Shown: positions 1-10,912, counted from the first letter of the stretch. The stretch: 64,000 nucleotides of DNA from Zygaena filipendulae (GCA_907165275.2 OU015654.1:12603501-12667500); one strand, 5' to 3'. The notes: generated from the letters alone by a model not told the origin. Numbers and translations are program-made.

Positions 1-98
1 CCGACACTGGAAGTTGTGAGGAATTGAAATTTCAGTGTCTGACCATCCTTCCTTAATATAAAAGCGAATGTAAGTGACTAGATAATATTGTGTAGGTA

Positions 99-360
99 CA
101 AGCTATGCCCCGCGATTTCGGAGATCCCGCGGGAATCCTGGGATAAGAGTACCTACCCTATATCCTTTTCTGTACCACTGACAACGTGTTGTATTCGAAA
201 CTTAAGGCAGTTAATTTCGGAGTTCCCGTGGGAATCCCAGGACAAAAAGTACCCTATGTCCTTCTTTGTACCCCTGACCACGTGCATTCAAAATTTCATG
301 ATGATCGATTGAGCAGTTTCGGCGTGGAAGCGTAACAAATAAACAAACTCACTTTCGCAT
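99..360 (-). mobile_element. Lep1-like non-autonomous Helitron, internally duplicated
   Basis: Carries the family core in reverse: CCCGCGGGAAT-type hairpin, GTACCCTATGTCCTTC, a CCCCTGACCACGTG variant, CATGATGATCG and CGTAACAAA. The head segment is present twice (near 112-170 and 210-270). The 3' CTAG is altered. Confidence 0.6.
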
Positions 361-361
361 C

Positions 362-530
362 CGTACCAATATTATAAATGCGAAAGTAATTAACTCTGTC
401 TGTATGTCAGTTAAGCTGTCACGCCTTAACGGCTCAACCGATCATCATGAAATTTCGCATATACATTTTCAGGGTTACAGAGAAGGACATGAGGTAATTT
501 CGGAGTTCCTGCGGAAATTTCTATTCCAGA
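362..530 (+). mobile_element. Lep1-like Helitron, 3' truncated
   Basis: Starts with the family 5' block CAATATTATAAATGCGAAAG, runs through the CACGCCTTAACGG and GATCATCATGAAATTT blocks, and ends after GTTCCTGCGG. It stands head to head with the preceding copy. Confidence 0.6.
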
Positions 531-620
531 CTATAATCTCTGTGCCCAATTAAATTAAATTCAGTTCGACTGTTCTTGCGGGATTGAGTACCAACCATCC
601 ATCAAAATTTTCATATTTTT

Positions 621-760
621 AATCCTCACTACAATAAATGTGTATGTGAGTTTATTTGTTTACACTTTCACGCCTTAACTACTTGACCGATGATCATGAA
701 AAACATTATACATAGAAGGATATAAGCTACTTTTTATCCTCTCTGAAATTAATACGGGTA
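621..760 (+). mobile_element. Lep1-like Helitron remnant
   Basis: Degraded copy with TTTCACGCCTTAACTACTTG, GATGATCATGAAA and CTACTTTTTATCC; neither terminus is intact. Confidence 0.5.
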
Positions 761-1000
761 GTTTAATAATTCTATCTGCTAAATTATCTGGTTTCATGCT
801 ATATTTCAGTGGGGCTTTTGAGTTTGTCTTTGATTAATTAAGTTTCTAAATAATAATTGGGTCAGTGTCAAGTTTTTTCACTCGGGGAGTTCTTTGTTCG
901 AATGTATGTAATAGGTATGTTCGATGATAAGGCGGTGGATTGATTTGAAAAGTTATTTTTTACCAAAAATAGAGAGTCCCATTGTCATCGGGTCATATAC

Positions 1001-1352
1001 ATACAACGTGTTAATGAATTAACTGAAAACTAGAAAGTATTTTGCTCAGAATCAACTAGCGAATCGATCGCACTATGTTTTAATATAGGTTATATTTTTT
1101 TATTTTTACTAGCCCATGTCTAAATTATTTACTTATAATGGCGCGTACGCCGCTCGCAGCAAAAAAATTCGAACTGGTAGGCGCGGGCGTAGCGCTTGGA
1201 ATTTCGTAGATAGATTTCCTACAAACTAATGTTGAATAACTTTTAAAGTATACATTTTTTCGACATAAAATATATTTTAATCATATTATCTATTGTTTAT
1301 TTTTTTAAATGGGGTGTATCAGGTTTTCAGTTAATTCATTAACACGTTGTAT
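1001..1352. mobile_element. MITE with perfect 30-bp terminal inverted repeats
   Basis: The left end begins ATACAACGTGTTAATGAATT and the right end at 1323-1352 is its exact reverse complement over 30 bases. The element is 352 bp, AT-rich with a GC-rich middle and no coding capacity. A half copy is at 55875-56045. Superfamily not assigned; no clear target duplication. Confidence 0.75.
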
Positions 1353-2015
1353 ACGTAATGTTAATATGCTCATTTTTTTTCCAAATGAGCGAAAAAAGAA
1401 CTAGGTTAGCTTGGACTCTTCAGTGTTAAAATGAGCATCGTGTCTTTGATGCTGCTAATACTACCGAAGTTAGCCATCACCGTTGTAATATTAGGTCTGA
1501 CGTCTTACCTCGTTTCAAAGACATGGTTCTAGAACCATCCGTGGCACTAAACAGGCCGTTGCAAGTGGCGTCACCCGACTGAGCTACTCTGTATTCGACT
1601 CCGTCCGAAGGATTCGGACCTTCCTTCGCGGCTCCACTGGAAGCTGAAAAATACGTGAAGTTTTTGATAAAAGAAACGTGATCCTTAAGGTTTGTATCAT
1701 ACAAGAATAATACGTTGAAACATAAATAAGTATCTTTATATAGGTGGAGGTATTTATATATTTATAGGTGAGGCTTTAGACTGAGCTGAGGTTCACTCAG
1801 CACAGTTCAGTCTATAGGTATTATATTTTGTTTTTGTAATATTTACCAAGTGTTTTGTATTGTACTAAAGATACACTATAGAATATAGGTTGATACACGC
1901 TGGCTTAGGTGAAGAAATTCAACAGAACTGAGACCGTTCAACAAAAACTTGGGTGAAGAAGGTAAACAAATTGAGATAGGACAACAAAAGAGATCAATAA
2001 AGTAGGAAGACTCAC
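1353..2015. other. Intronic sequence around exon F
   Basis: Outside exon F (1509-1643) this holds AT-rich intron only; 1644-2015 is the complete short intron between exons E and F. No repeats recognised. Confidence 0.5.
1509..1643 (-). CDS. Host gene exon F (135 bp)
   Basis: The acceptor is TATTTTTCAG and the donor GTAAGA. CT completes Ala with the G of exon E. It encodes SSGAAKEGPNPSDGVEYRV, AQSGDATCNGLFSATDGSRT and MSLKR, and leaves one G. No following exon with the matching phase was found between 1 and 1508, so the gene continues off the left edge. Confidence 0.85.
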
Positions 2016-5000
2016 CAATATCGTTAGTCTTTTCGTAAACGAAGCACCGGTACCGCTCCTCGTTGCTAGTCGCGTGGTTGTGATGGATCTTCCCCACCAA
2101 GAACCGGAGACTGCCTTCCTTCCAGGTCGCGAGGCATTCTAACTCCTCCACTAGAAATAACATGGCATGATTTTGTAACGAAGTATAACAAACTTTGTGT
2201 CCGTCATACGTACTTACTGGAACAATTTACTGAAAAGGTCAATTTGTAGAACGACCAATTCAGTAGGTACAGAGAAAGATCGAACTTTGATTAAAGTGTC
2301 TAATAGATATTTAAATCGATATCAATAAAAATTGTTGGCATATTGGTTTTTTATGCGTTCCTAAAGCATTGGTCCAATTGTGATGAACTTTGAGGAGTAG
2401 CAATGATTCCTGATATAAATAGTTCTTGCAGGAATTACGAAACTCAAGCAGGTAAAACAGCTTCTCATAGGTTTATCAAAATTTTAGCTTGTCTTTTGTT
2501 AACACCTCAAAATAAAAGAGTTTGTTTATTCTATTTTATTCTAAATTGGCTGTTCCCCACGGTTTCACCCGCCTTAATTTCAGAGTTTCCGAGGGGATTC
2601 CGGGATAAAAAGTACCATATGTCCTTTATTGTACCCCTGACAACGAGTATGCAAAATTTCGTTATGATCAGTTGAGCCGTTACGGCATGAAAGCGTAACA
2701 GACAGACAGAGTTACTTTCGCATTTATAATTTTAGTAGGAATTAAATCTAATTTATTAACTGGAAATAATTATATCTCTCGGAATAGAAAATAGCATATC
2801 TAGTACTTTGCCAGTCGTTTGCTAAGAATGGAGACAATCGCGACAGGCAAGCAAGACTTACAAATAAAGTTTTATATATAGATACGCGCCGCGGGCGCGG
2901 TGTTAAGGACTGCCGTTCCGTTTGAAACAAGAAATATGTCACAAACTCGAAACAATTCAGCATTGAAATGCAAGTTTAGGGTAAATTTGTAGCAGAAATA
3001 ATATTTCTTGTCCCGACTTGTCTTGATAACTTGTCTCGAAACTTGCTAGTAGGGGTACAGTCAGACAAGAAAACACTCTTGAATAATTTAAATTGAACCT
3101 TGTTATTTTTAAACGGCAGCTTCAGTACATTTTCAGCGTCGCACATAGCTGACTCTACAGAAAGGAAATAGCGACATGAAAACCCTGCCAAGATTCTTGG
3201 AAAAAGATGATTCACGGTTTTTGTTTTACCTACTGTAGACAAAAAACAAAAATGACAAATTGGAACTATTCTTTCACTTAAATTAACCAATAGGTATCCA
3301 CATCTATACATGTAAAAAAAATTGAAGTATCTGTTTGTAATTCTAAATTAACAGCTTTTCACTAAATGCAAATATTATGAAAGTATATACGGTACTTACG
3401 TAAAAAAAGCGATATTTTATTTTTTCTCTTTCTGTCGGTCTGTCTATCTGTCTGTTCCGCCTGATCTCTGAAACAGCTGGACCGATTTTAACGGGACTTT
3501 CACTGGCAGATAGATGATGTAATAAGGAGTAACTAACGCTACTTTTATTTTAGAAAAAAATTGTTCCTGGGGGGGATTCCGAAACTCACGCGGGTGAAAC
3601 CGCGGGGCACAGCTATAAATAATGAACTAAGTAGGTACCAAAATCATCTAATGAAAATATTTTTTATGGAATCTAAAGTAAAACTGTGTATATGTCTACT
3701 ATTTTGTACATCCCTCTGCATCGCATCGCCGTGGGCGTCACGTCGTGACTCGAGTCGCCTTAAGTCATCCAGTTATTTAAAGCGTCCGCTACATCTAAAC
3801 AATGCCGTCGTCTTTAACCCGATACCACCGATACTGTCCAATTGGTTTATAACTAATTTCCGAATGTAACATTAAGTTTATAATAATATATGTCTGTAGC
3901 TATTACAAAGAATATTAAGGTTAAGATATACGTGCAGTAGTTTTTACTAGCTGTTCCTCGCAGTTTCACTCGCATTTATTTCGGAGTTCCCGCGAAACCC
4001 CTGGATAAAAAGCTCTTTATGTCCTTATCTGTACTTCTGACAACGTGTGTGCAAAATTTCATAATGATCGCTTAGGTGTTTAGACGTGAAAAGGAAATTT
4101 ATATTATTAATATGGATTGCCGAATCTATTTACATTAAAGAAAAAATATTTAGGTACCTAAAACAAATCTGTGTAGTGCCACTGAACTATCCCCTAGCCA
4201 AAAGGTTGACTGGTAGAGAATGCCTTAGGCATTAAGTCCGCCTTTTGTACATAAATGTGCAATAAAGTTCTTTAAATAAATAAATAAATAAAACATTTTC
4301 TCATGAATGACTAAAAATATGATAAAATCGTCAAAGCAATAAGTTATAATGTAAGGACCATAATCTTCTGGGATTTTGTCGGTATTTTGGGTATTAGGCA
4401 TACCTGAGTAAAAATTATAGGATAATTCTAAACTAAATCAAAGAGATCCCGCGGGAGTCACGAAATTACGGTGAACAGCAATGCTATAGGTTTTTTCTTG
4501 CAGTAACTCAGTAATTGACGCTTAGGATAAATAAATTAAATTACTTTATTTTACTACACAAACTGTACCTATACATATTTTCGGTCAATAACGGGGTAAA
4601 AAATTTACCAATAAACAATTTCTTGTGCAATTGTGTGTAAGTATATCTTTGGGTTGTCAAAAAAATCTCGGAACTGACACATTTATACATTAGTAGATAC
4701 CTTGTTACAATTTCATTGATAAAAAAATTGCTATTAACATGATTTTGAACTAGGGTATCGAATTGTAGAAGTCGGCAGGGGCAGTAAAATTGCAAATGTG
4801 TAAATCCGCCAATGAGTGTGCGATTCGCTTTTCTAAAATCTAAAACGCGCTATCGAATCTTCAAAGTTTCTTGTAGACTACACAATACACACACCTAGAA
4901 CTTAGGTATACGAGTATCTGCGTCACTTGACCTCACATTCAAAAGCCTATAAGCCGCATATTACCTCACCCGATGGGAATACTCCCATTTTCCGGGAGAT

Positions 5001-8000
5001 GCGACGTCCTCATCAAGATTGATCATGAAAGTTATTTTCCTTCCTTTTGAAATTTTTCCTTGGGCTTGAATCTCAATAGACTAGACTCTAGAGGCTAGAG
5101 TATTACCTACCATAGCTAGTGTGAAATAAATATAAAGTAATAATGCTGAAATAGCGTTCACACAGGTACCAAATTAAGCTGAACTATTTACTAAACCGAT
5201 CATAATGAAATTTTACATACACTTTGTCAGGAGTACAGGACTTTTCCATAAACCTTAGTGGTTTCTTAAGTGCTATGTAAGTTGTATTTTTTATTGTTAA
5301 TTTTGTTTGGTAAATAAAAAAAGGATACTTTTACGGATTTCTCGCGAGATTTCTGTAATAATGCGGTGAACATCAAATATTTTGTAGTAAATTTTTGTTT
5401 GACTGTCCTGTTAATATCCGAAATGTTTGGACCGATTTTGATGGGATTTTCACTGGCAGATAGCTGATGCTCTGATGTTATAAGGAATCACTTAGGCTAT
5501 TTTTATCAGAGTACCCGAACATTACGAAACTCAAAAGTGAAAGTCAAATAGCATCGCTTTTTTATGTCATAGGGGGCAAACGGGCAAGTGGTACACCTGA
5601 TGGTAAGTGATTACCGCCACCCATGGACATCTGCAACACCAGAAGGCATGCAGGTGCGTTGCCGACCTGGAATGGGGATGGGAACTGGCTTTCAACTGGG
5701 GCTGCCGGAATACACCGTTAGGTGCTTGGCGACTTGGTAGCTAGCCAGCCGGGCACTAGAGAGCGCCCTACCACCATGCTATGGTTTCCTCACGATGTTT
5801 TCCTTCACCGACAGCTCAAGCTCATTGTTAGGGTTTGGACCTACACCTTGCGGCGTTTGATCCGAATGCACCAACCACTGAGCTATCACCGCTGCAACCA
5901 TAGTTAAAACCTAACCAGTACCTACCAGTTGCTTCGGATGCGTGGATGTCGGGGCAGGCTTGGTAGTTGAGGAGGAGTCTCGAATCTTCCGTGCAGCTTT
6001 CGATGGATGATACAGGACTGGTACATTCACCGTGTCCTCTGAAAACAATACCAGATCGCGTAATGTCCAAGTAAATTACCTTTGGCGATAAACCAGTCAA
6101 AAAATCAACCAGTTTCATCACGTTTCACGTTTTATCTTAGTTTCCGGTGTAATGGAGGAGAGTAATGTATCTACCTATTCATCTCCAGTCTCTATAAAGC
6201 CTTACTTTATTTGCTACGTCGTTCCTAAAGTGGATATAGATAAGCAATAGTGTGTTAACCCACACTGGAGAAATTTTGAGTAAATCATGTTTTAAAATTA
6301 TAGCGCCATTTTCTGTCAATATTTTTTATGTTCAATATTCAGTTACATACTTAAACAATGTAATAAGGTAAACACATAATTAAAAAACGTTCCCTAACTC
6401 TCAATAAATCGTTCTGAATAGGTAACTTAATTTTGTGGGTTAACATGTTATTGCTTATCTGCGTCCAAGTATTCGTTTCGTCTACATTCTTTACGCAGAA
6501 TATATGTTATATTTGTATGAATAACCTCTTCTAAATCATTTGCAACCAAGATTTTCACGACATACCTACCTAAAAAGGCAAGCCACAATCAATACACGAA
6601 TGAGTTAACACAACCGATAAGATTTGTAATCAGAAACTGAAGCTTGTCAACGTTATTTAATTAGAACACTGTAATTACACAGTATCGCTTACAATATAGT
6701 CGAAGACGTATGCCGAATAATTAAACACACTAACGTCAACTTAATTATTCCTAATTACGTACACAATACGTATTAAATTAATATTTCATACAAATGATTA
6801 CAAATAAGGAACTTTCGGGAAGGGGGGCGGCGTACTTAGAAGGGTTGAATAAAGATATTAATAGAAAGCAAGTATTTGACATTCATATTATAAATTTCGC
6901 ATTATCCATTATTTTGAATAGTTTTTTCAAAGATGAAAAATCTTTAGAAGATTCATTCATTTTGACGCGCTCTGTCCATTTAGATCGAGACTCCATTGTT
7001 ATTTATTACCACAAGTGCATATATCAATGGCTGTTATCTGTATTAAATAACATCTCGTTTATTATGAACTTTAACACATCGTGTATTCAGCCAACGAGCG
7101 TCAAGTCGCAACGAATGTATTTTATTATTAGCCTCGTTGTACGGTTTATGCTAACAATATAGATTATTAAATCTTGGAATCACTTCAAAACATCATATTT
7201 TTATGGATGCATAAAAAACCACTAATCCAAAACTTGACAGTCTGCATCAGCATCGTTATACTTATACGAAAACAGAAATATTATTACCAAAAAAAATTGA
7301 ATTGGAAAAGACTTCACGTCAACCATAAACAAAACATTATACAACTTATGTGTACGAAATATTATCATACCGATGCGTTCAGTTCCAAATAAAAACTCCC
7401 TTTGCGTGCCGAATAAAAAAAAAACTATTACTTACCTATTATACGTAAAAGAGAATGGTGCTTTAAGGGGACAGTCCACCGGCTCAGCATTTTCCCGGAA
7501 CATAGAGTAAAGAAGTGCGTCTCCGGTTATGAGAGAGCAGAGATGAGGCAACGCTTCCCTTCGGTGGCAGAATGCTAGAATGATACACATATATATTGTA
7601 CTTTAAATAGTAGTAATTATGGGCTTCGGAAAATTGCCCCTTATTTATCATAAAACTTGTTTGCTAGAGTACATAAATGATGCAGAGGTCTTAATGTCAG
7701 AAGTGGTATTAGAGACAAAGTTTTTAAAAATATCTGTTTGGTTTGTAGACTTTATACTAAACGACATTGGATGAATTTTTTGCAAACAGTTCTTTTTTTT
7801 TAGTCTAGCTAGAAATATGTGCTTTGTTTCATCGCTATTGGTCCCGTAAAGGAGACAGTTTTAAAGAGTAAGTAAATAAAGTACGGCGCGATAGTGGCTC
7901 CAGCGGTCAGTGGCAAATACCATGCCGGTGGAGCCTCGGATCAAAGCCAGATGGCATCAGACCAGATTTGATCCATAAGTCTTATGGATCATTATATTCT

Positions 8001-9849
8001 TCTAAGAAATACTTCTGCTTTCGAGCAGTCAGCGAGTAGGTACTTTCAAGTTATAAATCTCGAACGATAAAATCTAGGTATACATTGTAGGTAAACGGAA
8101 ATCACACGGCATCTTTGTAGTTATAACTATCCACTTCAGCTTTACGAGCGAATGTTCCAGGTGAATAGAGTTTTAAATAGAAAGTTACAAACTTGAAACT
8201 CGACAAACTGTTGATACAAGGTTGATAATATTAAATTTTCTTTTGTAACTAAAGAATATAGTTATAATAATAATATAGTTATAATCATGCCAGGGTAGCG
8301 AAGGTAAAGACCAATGAAGGGGAATATACCAGACCCCTCCAGAGGCTCTATCCGCTGGAACTGAGCGCTGCTCAGTTGGCTTTAAATATAAACATTTAGT
8401 GTGTCAAGTGAAGTGTTTTGCGTTGTACCCAACACAAAAGGTGGGAGTGTGTTGCAAACTCTTTGCTTTCACTAATTACAAAAAATATATTATGTCAAAA
8501 TTTGGTTCTTGAATTAATTGTGTCTGTATAATTTAAATAAATTTAATCTATTAGTATTTTTGGTTTTCTTACAAACTCTTTTATTGTTTTTTTTCATAAT
8601 CTCCATAGACAGGTTTTCCTATATTTTACAGTTTTCGAGAAAACTTTTGCAATTTTCCTTTCTCTAAAAACCCTATTCGGACTATTAAAAATTGTTTGCC
8701 AAATCGGTCCAGTCGAGTCGTTCTCAGACGATGCATAGGTTCCAACTTTATCAACGAATGCTTTTACCAGCGGTCAGCGTGCGTAATTATTTAATTCAAA
8801 ATTCTAGGATAGACCTTAGAAATAATTAGTAAACCAACATTTGGGTACCAGAAAGTTCTGGGGTGGGCCGCTTAAATACGTTTCGTTAACGTTTTGAACA
8901 AGAATAGAGCTATCTCAAATTCACAACAAATTGAACGCGTTGTCTTACAAAATCTTATGGGGCGCAAACATAAAAGCACGCCCATTGGATATTTAATAAG
9001 TGAAAAGGGTAAAGCAAAAAAATTGCTTACGTAGTAGGTACGTGTACAGTACAAGTGGTTTTTAAATATTTCAATACTCACTTTCCTTATATTGTAGCAC
9101 ATTTAGATGCTTCTCGTGCATTACTACGCATCGGTAACATCCTTTTCTGAAACCGAAATGAAAGATATGTATATAAAAGCAGAAATGTTTGTGTTTCTAT
9201 TGTAACTAATTGGTTGTTCCGTTAAAAAAATTAAATTATTTTCGATTGGAATAATAATTGACTAAAGACCAATTTTTAAAAAAACAATTTTATTCATAAA
9301 ATTAAAACCTAATTCAAAACACTTTTAAAACTTCTTGATGCTTTAATTAAAAACCCATGCAATTCTCTTTCTTTTTTTAACCGACTTCCCAAATTGGCCT
9401 GCCAAAAAAAGCGAAAAATAACAAAAAAAAAGTTTTAATATAAAAAAGCAAAATGCATGTAATATGTAATTATGTATTATTATTGGTAGGTATATTATGT
9501 GCTTTCTACTTGCTGATCGGTTTGAAGTTGGTATTTTGTTATTTTTCGAAGTTGGATGGGTTGAAACTGAAAGTATTTTTTTTAAGAAGAAAAAATAATT
9601 CAAAAAGATTCCTCAAAGAAACCTTTCGGTATATTGACGATTCATAAAACCTCTATAATTCTTCTAACATTATATTCTCAGATTTAGGTACTTTAAATTC
9701 GATAGCTTACTCGTCTACAATCAGGAATTTGTCCCCTTCCGATGAAATGCATTTCCCTTTGTTGGAGAGGCGGTCTACTTCTATGAGGATAGGCTGGATC
9801 ACTCCCGACTGGAACCACCGTCCGTGCCACCGCGGAGGGAAGCTGCACC
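1509..9849 (-). CDS. Split host gene: cysteine-rich extracellular protein, partial (6 internal exons)
   Basis: Seen: six exons, join 9711-9849, 9082-9146, 7436-7574, 5926-6038, 2016-2150, 1509-1643, read on the minus strand. All introns are GT...AG, and split codons at all five junctions fit (phases 2,1,2,1,1). Together they give 242 sense codons without a stop and a protein rich in Cys and Trp, with motifs such as WFQSG, LSNKGKC, CYRCVV, ITGDALLYSMF, NYQACPD, RYRCFVYE and SGDATCNG. Intron lengths are 564, 1507, 1397, 3775 and 372 bp. Known from memory, not searched: these motifs recall an arthropod family of secreted/membrane proteins carrying DUF7042-DUF7045-type domains with no assigned function. 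The 5' exon (signal peptide; must end in phase 1) and the 3' exons (the last exon here ends in phase 1) are missing. Inferred: a single-copy host gene whose introns are filled with transposons. The gene model is solid; the family name is tentative. Confidence 0.85.
2016..2150 (-). CDS. Host gene exon E (135 bp)
   Basis: The acceptor is TTTCTAG and the donor GTGAGT, phase 1 on both sides. It encodes VEELECLATWKEGSLRFLVG, a His-rich KIHHNH, then EERYRCFVYEKT. A Trp-Gly-Arg-Cys pattern of this kind is what suggests the DUF7042-type domain. The exon has the same length and the same phases as exon F. Confidence 0.85.
2549..2740 (-). mobile_element. Lep1-like Helitron
   Basis: Near full length: TGTTCCCCACGGTTTCACCC at the 3' end, then GGGATAAAAAGTACC, CCCCTGACAACG, and the 5' block TTTATAATTTTAGTAGGA. 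Lies in the intron between exons D and E. Confidence 0.7.
2741..3409. other. Intron D-E, unannotated part
   Basis: AT-rich; a short GC patch at 2883-2915. Open frames here are short and without recognisable motifs. Confidence 0.4.
3410..3616 (+). mobile_element. Helitron, second subfamily
   Basis: Shares the 3' end GCGGGTGAAACCGCGGGGCA with Lep1-like copies but has a different body: CTGTCTGTTCCGCC, GGACCGATTTTAACGGGA, CACTGGCAGATAG. The end reads AGCTAT instead of AGCTAG. Relatives are at 5320 and 39120. Confidence 0.6.
3947..4118 (-). mobile_element. Lep1-like Helitron, 5' decayed
   Basis: Begins with CTAGCTGTTCCTCGCAGTTT, then AAAAAGCTCTTTATGTCCTT and TGACAACGTGTGTGC; the TTATAATATTAGTAGG end is eroded. 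Confidence 0.6.
4183..4293 (+). mobile_element. LINE 3' end with (AAAT)n tail
   Basis: CCCCTAGCCAAAAGGTTGAC, AGAGAATGCCTTAGGC, TTAAGTCCGCCTTTTGTACA and an AATAAAG signal are followed by four AAAT units. The same 3' end occurs reversed at 52421-52540, with worn relatives at 42215 and 58455. RTE-like or CR1-like; clade not decided. Confidence 0.6.
4294..5319. other. Intron D-E, middle part
   Basis: Contains two Helitron scraps: GAGATCCCGCGGGAGTC at about 4440-4482, and a core block (CCGATCATAATGAAATTTTA) at about 5155-5245. Otherwise featureless. Confidence 0.4.
5320..5535 (+). mobile_element. Helitron, second subfamily, 3' truncated
   Basis: GGACCGATTTTGATGGGATT, CACTGGCAGATAGCTGATG and ATAAGGAATCACTTAGGCTA match the element at 3410; no CTAG end remains. 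Confidence 0.5.
5558..5905 (-). mobile_element. Lepidopteran tRNA-derived SINE
   Basis: Minus strand: an A box (TAGCTCAGTGGTTGG) and B box (GGTCCAAACCC) about 40 nt apart form a tRNA-like head. The block AAGGAAAACATCGTGAGGAA follows, then a body with CCATGGGTGGCGGTAATCAC and CCGTTTGCCCCCTATGACAT, and an A6 tail at 5558-5563. The head begins about 24 bp after the splice donor of exon D. No clear target duplication. Confidence 0.8.
5926..6038 (-). CDS. Host gene exon D (113 bp)
   Basis: The acceptor is TTTTCAG and the donor GTAGGT. The first base A completes Arg with exon C; the exon ends with G, which makes Val with exon E. It encodes GHGECTSPVSS, SCTEDSRLLLNYQACPDIH and ASEAT, with three Cys residues. 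The donor lies only about 24 bp from the 5' end of a SINE in the next intron. Confidence 0.85.
6039..6232. other. Intron C-D, proximal part
   Basis: Short intron stretch between exon D and the next element; nothing else seen. Confidence 0.4.
6233..6466. mobile_element. MITE family B, copy 1 (4-bp TSD)
   Basis: Ends GGATATAGATAAGCAATA...TATTGCTTATCTGCGTCC are imperfect inverted repeats. AAGT flanks it on both sides (6229-6232 and 6467-6470). Internal TTTTGAGTAAATC and CTCAATAAATCGTTCTGAA are shared with the copies at 40357 and 49131. Confidence 0.75.
6467..7435. other. Intron C-D, unannotated part
   Basis: AT-rich. Two open frames (122 and 72 codons at 6794-7392 on the plus strand) have random-looking composition and no motif, and they lie inside the host intron; not called as genes. 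Confidence 0.4.
7436..7574 (-). CDS. Host gene exon C (139 bp)
   Basis: The acceptor is ATTCTAG and the donor a perfect GTAAGT. The two leading bases CA complete a Thr codon with the A of exon B. Forty-five full codons follow, including FCHRRE, LCSLITGDALLYSMFREN and CPLKAPFSFTYN, and AG is left over for an Arg codon. It contains three Cys residues and reads like the end of a first cysteine-rich module. There is no methionine-started frame long enough to flag it, so it is easily missed. Confidence 0.85.
7575..9081. other. Intron B-C
   Basis: 1507 bp. Contains a possible worn tRNA-like SINE head at about 7885-7965 (B-box-like GGATCAAAGCC) and a Helitron-like scrap at 8690-8730 (AAATCGGTCCAGTCGAG). 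No exon recognised. Confidence 0.4.
9082..9146 (-). CDS. Host gene exon B (65 bp)
   Basis: A very short exon between acceptor GGTTTCAG and donor GTGAGT. One base completes the Glu codon from exon A, then 21 codons read KGCYRCVVMHEKHLNVLQYKE, and one base (A) is carried into exon C. The CYRCVV motif and the perfect phase match on both sides are the evidence; it is too short to be found as an isolated open frame. Confidence 0.8.
9147..9710. other. Intron A-B
   Basis: 564 bp, very AT-rich. Carries the common AACCGACTTCC repeat word near 9380; nothing else. Confidence 0.4.
9711..9849 (-). CDS. Host gene exon A (139 bp)
   Basis: The acceptor is GTCGTCAG just above 9849 and the donor is GTAAGC below 9711. 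The exon starts with two bases of a codon begun upstream (phase 1) and ends with GA of a Glu codon (phase 2). It encodes CSFPPRW, then WFQSGVIQPI and LSNKGKCISSEGDKFLIVD. This is likely the first mature-protein segment after a signal peptide, because the reading frame upstream of the acceptor is intronic. Two Trp and two Cys residues sit in a compact module. Confidence 0.85.
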
Positions 9850-10119
9850 CTGACGACAAATGACAAAGCATTGTTAGTATGTTGAATATAATACGAGTCA
9901 AATCTGATGTGGCGTGTAGGTCACAGAACAGAAAATAACTGATGAAAGGGACGTCAACTTATTTTAGTATGAAAACAGGTGAAAACCAGTGTCGCCGGGT
10001 GATTTTCGCACACAAAACTATTCATCACGCACTAAAACATTCATTAACGTAAAGAAATGTATTTAACGCTTTATGGTTACTTTTTTACTTAGTCACTGTT
10101 TTCAAAATTCTAATTTTCC

Positions 10120-10212
10120 GAAACTCTACCCCTAATATAAGGGGCTAAAAAGGTGGGCAAAGTTTGTATGGAACAATTCCGCGGGAACTCCGAAATTATT
10201 GCGGGTGAAACC
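10120..10212 (+). mobile_element. Helitron 3' fragment
   Basis: GGGCAAAGTTTGTATGGAAC, AATTCCGCGGGAACTCC and GCGGGTGAAACC match the third subfamily also seen at 31230 and 32040. Confidence 0.5.
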
Positions 10213-10637
10213 ATTATTATTAAAAAGAAGAACAAAGAATCACCGGTAAAACTAAAGCAATTTGTCGCAGCCATGGAAGTAGGTTGTTATATAGATGGAA
10301 ATGTTTTAAAATGAAACACAAAACCAATAATCCTCTATTTCAAAGTTTTATCATTACAGCAATAGTGCTGTACTTACTTGACTACCGCAATTTGTTTCCA
10401 TTACCGGTCGACTAATTATTTTAAAGTTGTTCCAAGAATTTGTGCCTAAAATTAATGTTCCAAGTTTTTAACGTAATGATGGCATACAATATTCATTGGT
10501 TCCGGTCGTCGTCCAATCGGCAGGTATGTGTAGTATGGATTATTAATTTATTAGAAATTTCGCTTCCATGAACCAATAATCAGAATTTAATAGCTATATT
10601 GGGCTTTTTTCATAGGTATCGACCTATAAGACATTAA

Positions 10638-10813
10638 TCCTACTAATATTATAGATGTGAAAATGTTGTTTGTTACTCAATCACGCAAAAACGGCTGAAC
10701 GGATTTAGTTGAAATTTGGCATGCACGTTTTTAGGGGTACAGAGAAGGACATAGGGTACTTTTTATCCCGGAATCCCCGCGGGAGCTCTGATATTACCGC
10801 GGGTGAAAGCTAG
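10638..10813 (+). mobile_element. Lep1-like Helitron, complete
   Basis: Starts TCCTACTAATATTATAGATG and ends GGGTGAAAGCTAG. The body has ACGGCTGAACGGATTTAG, GGGGTACAGAGAAGGACATA and the CCCCGCGGGAGCTC hairpin region. Confidence 0.75.
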
Positions 10814-10912
10814 TATACGTATAAATTTTAATTAAACTAGAATATAGTAAGTACCTATATGTATGTAAATAGATATTGCCATTTTGATCATGTAGTCACT
10901 ATTATATAAATA

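Noticed and set aside
1520..1630. A-box-like GTAGCTCAGTCGGG on the minus strand, possible tRNA or SINE
   Set aside because: It lies inside exon F, where the reading frame, splice sites and phase are all coherent, and no B box is found at the right distance.
2883..2915. Small GC patch as a promoter
   Set aside because: Too short, intronic, no core-promoter motif.
5828..5905. tRNA gene (A box and B box present)
   Set aside because: Continues into the lepidopteran SINE body with an A tail; no cloverleaf acceptor stem.
6794..7162. 122-codon plus-strand frame
   Set aside because: AT-driven composition, no motif, inside an intron of the minus-strand gene.
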